Assembly: GCA_023389745.1 (NCBI GenBank)
Contig: JAEWED010000256.1
Location: forward strand, 1-43,902
Reading direction: 5' to 3'
From: Actinomycetes bacterium
GTDB taxonomy: Bacteria > Actinomycetota > Acidimicrobiia > Acidimicrobiales > Microtrichaceae
DNA: 43,902 bases
Shown: positions 31,102 to 37,036 of the stretch, piece after piece
Layout: the number at the start of each line of letters is the position of its first letter
How positions within the stretch are numbered: position 1 is the stretch's first letter
Program-made: the position numbers and the translations under genes
The notes under the pieces: model-generated
The model's database searches: none
Seen by the model: only the letters and a program-made list of their open reading frames with translations
What the model was told of the DNA's origin: nothing

Positions 31102-33882
31102 CTAGTCCTTCCGGTAGCGCGGGCAGTTGTACCCGGCGGCGTCGATGGGCAGACCCTCGGCCCAGTCCGGGAGGTCGTTGAGCACCCCGGCGATTTCCTC
31201 CACCGGGTAGGTGCCCTGGACCAGGACTTCATCATGGACATGCCCCACGACGTCGTACCCCGCACGTTCGAGGGAGACCAGCGCGCCGGCCAGCACGTCG
31301 CGGGCAACGGCCTGCGTCACGTTCTCAGTCAGCCGGCCGCCGTAGGTGTCCACCCGCAGGTACGGGGGCTTGGGGTCCTGGAAGCTGAGCTGCTTCACCT
31401 GCTGGCCCCACTTCTCGACCCACCGCTCCCGCACGTCGTGGTAGACCATCGCCCGGCCCGAGGGCAGGATCACCCGGCGGTCCCGCCCGTCCTTCTCCAC
31501 TCGGATGCGCCCGGCATCTCCACCGTTCCGGAAGGCGCGCTGCATGTCAGCCCAGAACTGCACAATGGCCGGGTTGGCGTTGCGCCACTGAGTGACCAGG
31601 TACTGGAGCTTCTCGTCCGAACCCTCAGCCCCCATGGCCTGCAGCGACCCGATGCCGCCGTTGTAGCCCAGCGCGAGGCAGTTGTGGACTAGGACGCCCG
31701 AGACGGTGAAACGGTGACGTGGTCCGGCATTGACCAGGTCATAGACTGCAACCGTGCCTCGATGGACCGCCACCCCTTCCGACGCTCCTCCACGGCCCGC
31801 TGGGCGTCCTGCAGGATCTTCTCCCTGCTGTCCCCCTCCGAGAGCTTCCGGCGCACCGTGTTCTCCGCGTAGGGCCAATACTGCGGGTCCCATTCGGAGA
31901 GCCGCGTGTTGCGGCGGTTGCTGCTGTTCTGTTTCCGGGTGGCCCAACGCAGGTTCCCCGGCTCGTAGTGACCGTTGTTGTTCACCCGGTCCAGCTCCAT
32001 GCCCGGCTCCTGAGGCCCAAGGTTCTCCAGAACCCACAGCCCCGCCTCCAGCACTGACGGAAACCGGAATTCGATCCCCCGCCCGCCGTAGTTTGGGTCC
32101 CCATGCGCGCACCGCTGCTGTGCGGACGTAAGCACTTTGGACAGCTTCAGCGGAACGTGGCGCGGCTGACTGCACTCCTGACACCCCCTGGACCTCCCGG
32201 AGGACAGATTTCCCAAGTACTGCCACTGCTCCGACCCGCACCCGGTGCAGCGCGTCGGAACGTACACCTGGGACCACCCCCTCAGGTATCGCCGTTCCGG
32301 GGAGATAATCTCCACCCACCCGTACCGGGCGCCGACCTGCCCCTGATTGCTGGAGACGTGCTCCGCGGGCGGCGGCGACGCCAAAGGGTACCGGCTCCGG
32401 TTCCCCCTCGATCCAGACAAGGTGGTCCTCTGTTGCAGTGAGGCCCCCGTATTCGATGACATGTTTTTCTCCCTTGTAGACCGGCCCGTCCTGGGCCACC
32501 CATTCGACTCCATCCCACACGCGCACCCCGGGGCGGACTTCCTCAATCGGAACCAGACCCCCCTCGGTGAGTACTGGGCTTCCGGCGGCGATGCACGCTA
32601 CCTTGCCGTCCTTCCGTGTGAACCCCTGCCCCATACGCTCGGCGGTCTCGACGTAGATATCCCGGCCGTCCCGGAACGCCTGGAGCGCCCATTCCTCCCC
32701 CGCCAGCCACGCCACCACGCGGGCCTCAATCGCGGAGTAGTCCACCACGGTAAACGGGCCGGTGAACATGGGGCGGACCAGGGCCTTCAGGGTCTTGGCG
32801 TCGGCGCCGTAGCCGAGGTACAGGTCCAGCACGGCGGCGGCGATGGTCCGGTCCACCACCTCACCCGGCGCGTCCTTCTCCGCCAGCGACGCCGAGGGCA
32901 GGTTCTGGAGCTGCACCCCGCGGCCCGCCCAGCGGCCCGTGTGCGCCCCGTGGTAGGCGAATGAGCCCCGGAGCCGTCCGTCCGCGTTCACGCGGTCCAG
33001 CGCCGCTTGGTACTTCTTAGCCGCCACCAGCGCCAGCTCCTGCCGCAGCTCCAGCGCCCGTTCCACCGGCTCCGGCAGGTCACCCTTCAGCAGTCGGGTG
33101 ACGGTGGCCGCCTGGAGGTTCTCCACCTCCAAGTCCTGGCCTTTCAACCAGCCGAGGAGCTGCACGTTCGAGTTGGGATTCTCCAGCCCGGTTATCTCCT
33201 GCATCTCCCGGAACTGCCCGAGCTTGTTGTCCTCCTGCGCGTCGATGGCTGCCTGCGCCATGACCGTGTCCACCTGGATACCGCGGTCGTTGATCCGCTG
33301 GTCCGTGAGGTAGACCTCCCGCTCGTGCTCGGTAGGCCAGGTCGGGAGCTTCTTGTGGACGTCGCGCAGGGTTACCACGTCCTGGCGGCAGTACTCGACA
33401 AACTGCGCCCACTTCTCCGGGTGGTCCTCCGGCATGCGGCGGTTGCCCTTCCGGTCCGGCTTGCAGAACCAGTTGATAAGCAGCGTGCCGGCGGAGTCCT
33501 TCTGTTCGCCGCCGAGCGCGTGGGCGAGCTGCTCCAGCTTCTGCGGGTAGCCCGCCAGCGCGGCGAGGGACTGCGTATCGGTCCAGTGCTCGGGGTTCAG
33601 GTACCGCCGCCCCAGCAGGACGCCCGGGTGACGGTGGCCCGCGGCGCTAAAGCAAATTCTTTCGAACGCGGCGTTATGGGCGATTTTCTCCACGGTCGGG
33701 TCCCACAGTCCGGGGATATCGAACACGTCCGATCCGAACACCACCTGCACCGGGTCGTCCCCCACGGCGTAGGCGGCCATGAGGATTTCAAACTGGGGGC
33801 TCTCGGTGTAGCGGTAGGCGTTGGATTTGCGGAGGTCGATGTCGGAGTACGTTTCGATGTCAATCAGAAGGGGTTTGCTCAC
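31102..33882 (-). CDS. DNA polymerase I (family A) with intein
   Basis: Replicative polymerase, 926 residues as translated and 621 after removal of the intein. The 3'-5' exonuclease comes first: DIE at 8-10, AHNAAFE near 68-74, YCRQD at 164-168. The polymerase follows: motif A VVDYSAIEARVVAW (D381), motif B split as KVA...CLALGYNGG around the intein, motif C HVHDEVLV (D884). No 5'-3' exonuclease domain, as usual for phage enzymes. The intein spans residues 430-734. If splicing fails the O-helix is interrupted and the enzyme should be inactive. It lies downstream of the DUF2815 gene in the leftward operon. Confidence 0.9.
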   Translation of the reverse strand: MSKPLLIDIETYSDIDLRKSNAYRYTESPQFEILMAAYAVGDDPVQVVFGSDVFDIPGLWDPTVEKIAHNAAFERICFSAAGHRHPGVLLGRRYLNPEHWTDTQSLAALAGYPQKLEQLAHALGGEQKDSAGTLLINWFCKPDRKGNRRMPEDHPEKWAQFVEYCRQDVVTLRDVHKKLPTWPTEHEREVYLTDQRINDRGIQVDTVMAQAAIDAQEDNKLGQFREMQEITGLENPNSNVQLLGWLKGQDLEVENLQAATVTRLLKGDLPEPVERALELRQELALVAAKKYQAALDRVNADGRLRGSFAYHGAHTGRWAGRGVQLQNLPSASLAEKDAPGEVVDRTIAAAVLDLYLGYGADAKTLKALVRPMFTGPFTVVDYSAIEARVVAWLAGEEWALQAFRDGRDIYVETAERMGQGFTRKDGKVACIAAGSPVLTEGGLVPIEEVRPGVRVWDGVEWVAQDGPVYKGEKHVIEYGGLTATEDHLVWIEGEPEPVPFGVAAARGARLQQSGAGRRPVRVGGDYLPGTAIPEGVVPGVRSDALHRVRVGAVAVLGKSVLREVQGVSGVQSAAPRSAEAVQSAYVRTAAVRAWGPKLRRAGDRIPVSVSAGGGAVGSGEPWASGAGHGAGPGEQQRSLRAGEPALGHPETEQQQPPQHAALRMGPAVLALRGEHGAPEALGGGQQGEDPAGRPAGRGGASEGVAVHRGTVAVYDLVNAGPRHRFTVSGVLVHNCLALGYNGGIGSLQAMGAEGSDEKLQYLVTQWRNANPAIVQFWADMQRAFRNGGDAGRIRVEKDGRDRRVILPSGRAMVYHDVRERWVEKWGQQVKQLSFQDPKPPYLRVDTYGGRLTENVTQAVARDVLAGALVSLERAGYDVVGHVHDEVLVQGTYPVEEIAGVLNDLPDWAEGLPIDAAGYNCPRYRKD
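31681..32595 (-). mobile_element. Intein in DNA polymerase I
   Basis: A 305-residue intein starts at C430 (CIAAGSPVLTEGGLVPIEEV, block A), has block B GGLTATEDHLVW near 479-490, and ends with VAVYDLVNAGPRHRFTVSG and VHN before C735, the nucleophile of the downstream extein. All canonical splice residues are present. Between about residues 505 and 700 the frame is open but Gly/Ala/Arg-rich with no endonuclease motif. In the same DNA a different frame encodes an HNH endonuclease (31689-32462). Confidence 0.88.
31689..32462 (-). CDS. HNH homing endonuclease in an alternate frame within the intein
   Basis: A 257-residue ORF lies wholly inside the intein, shifted relative to it. ATG 32462 follows AAGGGAG by six bases, so independent translation is plausible. 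A Cys pair set (C72, C75, C94, C97) resembles a zinc finger. The HNH core is at about 158-184 (LDRVNNNGHYEPGNLRWATRKQ), preceded by NYGGRGIEF, exactly the phage HNH homing endonuclease pattern. Third positions are GC-rich in this frame. It would cut intein-less polymerase alleles and spread the element. The alternative is a frameshifted intein endonuclease domain. Confidence 0.75.
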   Translation of the reverse strand: MSSNTGASLQQRTTLSGSRGNRSRYPLASPPPAEHVSSNQGQVGARYGWVEIISPERRYLRGWSQVYVPTRCTGCGSEQWQYLGNLSSGRSRGCQECSQPRHVPLKLSKVLTSAQQRCAHGDPNYGGRGIEFRFPSVLEAGLWVLENLGPQEPGMELDRVNNNGHYEPGNLRWATRKQNSSNRRNTRLSEWDPQYWPYAENTVRRKLSEGDSREKILQDAQRAVEERRKGWRSIEARLQSMTWSMPDHVTVSPSRAS

Positions 33883-33905
33883 GGGGTTTTCCTCGGGGTA
33901 GTAAA

Positions 33906-33946
33906 GAGGCCCCCGCCGCCGCGGGGGATGCGGTTGCGGGGGCCTC
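33906..33946 (-). terminator. Terminator downstream of DUF2815 gene
   Basis: GAGGCCCCCGC/GCGGGGGCCTC, a perfect 11-bp stem with a GC-rich loop. Read leftward it is followed by TTTAC. It lies between the ssDNA-binding gene and the polymerase start. Confidence 0.7.
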
Positions 33947-33962
33947 AGCCTGGTGGGCGGGA

Positions 33963-34535
33963 CTAGATCAGGCCGTCGTCGTCGCCGTCAACGTCACCAA
34001 AGACGTTCTCGGCCTTCTCGATGACCGCGCCGAACGGTTCGCCGTCGGCCAGCTTCTGGACGTTGTTCAGGCCGAAGCTGATCCCCTTGTTGCCCTGCGT
34101 GTTGAACGCAAAGGCGTTGATCTGCACCCGGGCGTAGCAGCCGGAGTAGATTTCATCCGGGTCCAGGATCGGGGTGCGGTTGCGGTCCACGAGGCCCGGG
34201 CGCATGGTGTTGGACACCGACATGAAGTAGTGGCCCGCGTACTCCGGATTCTTCTCCAGCATGTCCTCTTCCTCGGGGCTGTCCGCGTCCCGGAGGGTGG
34301 ACTTCCATGCCTTGGGAATCTTGCCCTCGAACTTGGAGTCCTTGAACTTCTCCAGCGCGTTCTGCTGGGCCTTCTTGATCTTGTCCAGGGTCTCGGTGTC
34401 GTCCTTGGAAATCAGGAGGGTGGCACTGTACTTGGGCTTGGAGCCGGCCGGGGCGCTCGGGTTGACGTGCGGCTCGAACAGGTGGGCGTAGGAGAGGCGG
34501 ACCTTGCCGGTGACGAGAGTGGTATCTGAAGCCAT
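33963..34535 (-). CDS. DUF2815 ssDNA-binding protein
   Basis: The 190-residue protein matches DUF2815, the Enc34-type phage ssDNA-binding OB-fold family: GKVRLSYAHLFEPH at 11-24, KYSATLLISKDD, KIKKAQQNAL, YAGHYFMSVSN and DPDEIYSGCYARVQINAFAF. The acidic tail (GDVDGDDDGLI) is typical of SSBs and recruits partner proteins. It sits between the DUF2800 nuclease and polymerase, a gene order conserved in many phage replication modules. Confidence 0.87.
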   Translation of the reverse strand: MASDTTLVTGKVRLSYAHLFEPHVNPSAPAGSKPKYSATLLISKDDTETLDKIKKAQQNALEKFKDSKFEGKIPKAWKSTLRDADSPEEEDMLEKNPEYAGHYFMSVSNTMRPGLVDRNRTPILDPDEIYSGCYARVQINAFAFNTQGNKGISFGLNNVQKLADGEPFGAVIEKAENVFGDVDGDDDGLI

Positions 34536-34672
34536 GATGCGGGTTTCCTTGCTTTCGGTGTTTGATTTGATTTGGCCGGGCGGGACCAGGTGGAAGATTC
34601 CGGTGGCGGACTGGCCCCGCCCTGTCTTGCAGTTATGACTATTCCGGACCGCCTCCGGATTCCTTGCGGTGT

Positions 34673-34688
34673 TAGCGGGGTCGCTTAT
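34673..34688 (-). promoter_or_regulatory. CGACCCCGCTA motif, copy 5 (leftward)
   Basis: TAAGCGACCCCGCTAAC read leftward, starting at the TAA stop of the DUF2800 gene. It reverses orientation together with transcription. Confidence 0.5.
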
Positions 34689-35917
34689 ACGAGGTCCTCC
34701 GCCTCGAACGCGGCGGCGGCGTCGCCCGGTCGGGAGACCTCCTGCCGGGGGTCCGACTCCGGCACGAGCGACGGGCGGCCCTCGCCCTTCTTCAGCAGGT
34801 CGCCCAGCACCTCGGGCAGTTCCTTCTTACCGACGAGCTTTTCCAGTTGGCCCAGGGGCTTCACCTTGAAATCCGCCACCTGCTCGGCCTTGTATCCCTT
34901 GTCGATCAGGGTCTGGATTGCCGCCGTCGGGTCCGTGACCGTCCGCCGGCCGCCGGACATGACGACCTTGTGCCCGGGGATACGCTCGCCCCGGCCGTAA
35001 GCCTTCTCCAGCGCGTACTCCTCCAGCGCGGACAGCCAGGACTTGATAAACGGGACCCGCTCCAGAGCGGCGCCCAGCTCGTCGTCGGTGAGGACCTCGG
35101 GCTTGGGCACCTCCTCCGGGATGGGCTCGTCCAGGAAGTCCTCCCCGAACGCATCCTCAATGGCAGCGTCCACCCGGGCGCGGCAGATGGCCGCCACCGG
35201 GCACCAGCGGCAGGCTTTCTCCGACGGGCCGAATTCCCCCGGGTTATCCGAGAGCGCCAGCTCGGCGGCCGGGATGGCCACCTCCGAGCGCCAGGCGCGC
35301 AGCTCGTCCGGGTGCAGGTCCCGGGTGGAGACGTTGTTCATGCGCGGCTGGAAGATGGTCATGTAGACCCGCGTCGTGGTCTCGATCAGGTCCCCGTAGG
35401 TATCCAGCGCGCCGAGGGAGTAGAGGTTGAGCTGGTAGTTATCGTGCGCGCTCACAAAGACACCGGCCCCATATTTCAGGTCGATAATCTCGATGTGCTC
35501 CGGGCCCACGATGACCACGTCCGAGGTCCCCCAGCAGCGCGGGACGCCGGAGTCCATGCGCTGCTCCAGGAACAGGGCCGAGCCCGGGACCCGTGCCAGA
35601 CGCTCCCGGATCAGCTCGACGTAGGAGTCAACGTGACCCTCCATCTCGGCCAGCGTGCCGTCGGGGTAGTTCATGGCGTCGAACTCAGCCTTCCACGCCT
35701 TCATGCCGCGGTTGTACTGGCGCTTGTTGATAAGGCCGAACTCCAGCCCCGCGGTCAGCTCGCCCAGCGCGTGGGCCAGCGTGCCCTCGCGGGCGTAGAC
35801 CGAATCCTCGTCCCGGACGTTAGGGTCGGTGTGCTCCTCGATCATCCGGACCGAGGGAGGGCAGTTGATCCAGCGCTCAGCGCTGGACGGCGACAGCTTG
35901 GCGTGCTCTCCGGGCAT
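34685..35917 (-). CDS. DUF2800 exonuclease (RecB/Cas4-like)
   Basis: The 410-residue protein matches DUF2800: LSPSSAERWINCPPSV at 8-23, GTLAHALGE, then the PD-(D/E)XK nuclease core GTSDVVIV (D133), IEIIDLKYG (D146, K148) and YQLNLYSLG. Cysteines C20, C236, C239 and C245 are arranged like the iron-sulphur cluster of Cas4/AddB nucleases. Probable role: 5' or 3' DNA end resection for phage recombination and replication. It forms a module with DUF2815, polymerase and VapE. Confidence 0.85.
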   Translation of the reverse strand: MPGEHAKLSPSSAERWINCPPSVRMIEEHTDPNVRDEDSVYAREGTLAHALGELTAGLEFGLINKRQYNRGMKAWKAEFDAMNYPDGTLAEMEGHVDSYVELIRERLARVPGSALFLEQRMDSGVPRCWGTSDVVIVGPEHIEIIDLKYGAGVFVSAHDNYQLNLYSLGALDTYGDLIETTTRVYMTIFQPRMNNVSTRDLHPDELRAWRSEVAIPAAELALSDNPGEFGPSEKACRWCPVAAICRARVDAAIEDAFGEDFLDEPIPEEVPKPEVLTDDELGAALERVPFIKSWLSALEEYALEKAYGRGERIPGHKVVMSGGRRTVTDPTAAIQTLIDKGYKAEQVADFKVKPLGQLEKLVGKKELPEVLGDLLKKGEGRPSLVPESDPRQEVSRPGDAAAAFEAEDLV

Positions 35918-35921
35918 CGCT

Positions 35922-36599
35922 CTAGCCCTCGATCAGGCGGAAGAACTCGGGGACCTGGTCCTCGGTCATGGCTGAGACCTTGGCTACGCCGATCTCCGAG
36001 ACCGCGGCCCGGACCTTGGCGCCCTTGTTGTCCTTCACCAGTGCCATGGCGGCGTCGATGGCGTCCTGGAGCGTGCGGCCAGCGGGGGCGGGGGCCGGGG
36101 CTTCTTCTGCCGGGGCTTCTTCTGCCGGGGCTTCCTCCGCGGGCTGGGAAGCCAGCACCGACTTGGTGAGGGAGATGAACTGCGCGGCCTGCTCGCCGTC
36201 GGTGATCGTGGAGGCACGCTCCGCGCCGATCTGGCCCAGGATGTCGCGCAGCTCGGCTTTCAGGCCCTTGTCCGAGAGCTTGATAGCCCACTCAATGGCC
36301 TCGGACCGGGTGACGACCGGCAGGTCCTCCAGTGCGGCGGGGCCGCCGGTAGCCGGGGCTTCCTCGGTCTCGGCCTTCTTGGCACGGGTGCGGCGCGGCT
36401 TGGGTGCGGGCTCCGCATCGACGGCGGGGGCTATGGCTGGGTCGGCCTCCAGGCTCCCGTCTACCACGACGGCGGCGGGTGCCGGAGCCGGGGGCCAGTC
36501 GCCTCCGGGGGTGAGGCCCAGGGCGGCGAGGACGGCCTTGTCCTGGTCGGTAAGGTTCGGGCTGGTCAGGTCAATCGAGATATTCAGTACAGCGGACAT
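35922..36599 (-). CDS. Hypothetical protein with duplicated domain, 225 aa
   Basis: N-terminal segment (TDQDKAVLAALGL), then a disordered Pro/Ala/Lys linker. Two related helical domains of about 45 residues follow: SEAIEWAIKLSDKGLKAELR-DILGQIGAERASTITDGEQAAQFISL and QDAIDAAMALVKDNKGAKVR-AAVSEIGVAKVSAMTEDQVPEFFRL. They are joined by a PAEEAPAEEAPAEEAP linker. The pattern G-A/V-x-x-S-x-(I/M)-T shows they are duplicates. Its place among recombination genes suggests a DNA-transaction partner. Function unknown. Confidence 0.7.
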   Translation of the reverse strand: MSAVLNISIDLTSPNLTDQDKAVLAALGLTPGGDWPPAPAPAAVVVDGSLEADPAIAPAVDAEPAPKPRRTRAKKAETEEAPATGGPAALEDLPVVTRSEAIEWAIKLSDKGLKAELRDILGQIGAERASTITDGEQAAQFISLTKSVLASQPAEEAPAEEAPAEEAPAPAPAGRTLQDAIDAAMALVKDNKGAKVRAAVSEIGVAKVSAMTEDQVPEFFRLIEG

Positions 36600-36664
36600 G
36601 GTGGGCCTCTCATTACGGGTATTCGGTGTCAGTAAGGGCCGGGGGAACCCGGCACAAACAACAA

Positions 36665-36690
36665 TGCCCGCCCCCTTTCGGGGACGGGCT
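36665..36690 (-). terminator. Intrinsic terminator (leftward)
   Basis: Read leftward, GCCCGTCCCC-GAAA-GGGGGCGGGC is a 10-bp stem with a GAAA loop and one G-U pair, followed by ATTGTTGTTTG. Confidence 0.8.
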
Positions 36691-36694
36691 GTTG

Positions 36695-36710
36695 TAAGCG
36701 GGGTCGGTTA
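36695..36710 (-). promoter_or_regulatory. CGACCCCGCTA motif, copy 6 (leftward)
   Basis: TAACCGACCCCGCTTA read leftward, between the stop of the 73-aa gene and the terminator at 36665. Confidence 0.5.
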
Positions 36711-36717
36711 TAGAGGG

Positions 36718-36939
36718 TTACCAGCCCAGACGGCGGGCCAGGGCTTCGACGGCGTGCTTGCGGGTCTCCATGGTGACGGCCTTACCGTGCGCCTTGGCGG
36801 TCCAGTGGTGGGCGGCGCCTACTTTTCCAGTTCCGTCGGATGATTGCACGATTGCGCAGCGTTCCCGCCCGCCCTCGACCATGGTGACGAAAGCGTAGTA
36901 ACCACCCTTGGGGCGCTTTGTGAATTTCACCTGGTGCAT
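36718..36939 (-). CDS. Hypothetical small protein, 73 aa
   Basis: Start set at ATG 36939 after CTCAGGAGACACC; the frame extends upstream without a ribosome site. The protein is basic, with a beta-strand start (MHQVKFTKRPKGGYYAFVTMVE) and a C-terminal helix (TRKHAVEALARRLGW). Its leader shares the CCGAAAC...AGGAGACACC pattern with the gene at 1058. No family recognised. Confidence 0.65.
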   Translation of the reverse strand: MHQVKFTKRPKGGYYAFVTMVEGGRERCAIVQSSDGTGKVGAAHHWTAKAHGKAVTMETRKHAVEALARRLGW

Positions 36940-36987
36940 GGTGTCTCCTGAGTTTCGGCGTTTCGGTTTCGGTGTTGAGAAGAACAT

Positions 36988-37024
36988 ACACGCCGACAAG
37001 CTCCACTGCAACTTGTCGGCGTGT
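36988..37024. promoter_or_regulatory. Inverted pair of the CGACACGCCGACAA motif
   Basis: ACACGCCGACAAG (36988-37000) and CTTGTCGGCGTGT (37012-37024) form a perfect 13-bp dyad with an 11-nt centre, between the primase stop and the next gene. It is an operator-like pair; read leftward it is also a terminator-like hairpin. Confidence 0.6.
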
Positions 37025-37036
37025 CGCGGCCCTTCC

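Noticed and set aside
32463..32546. Longer start for the HNH frame at ATG 32546
   Set aside because: No ribosome site, and it translates intein block-region DNA into non-homologous text; ATG 32462 has AAGGGAG at correct spacing.
34847..36169. Plus-strand open frame of about 440 codons opposite DUF2800
   Set aside because: Antisense shadow with repetitive Arg/Gly/Pro text and no start signal.
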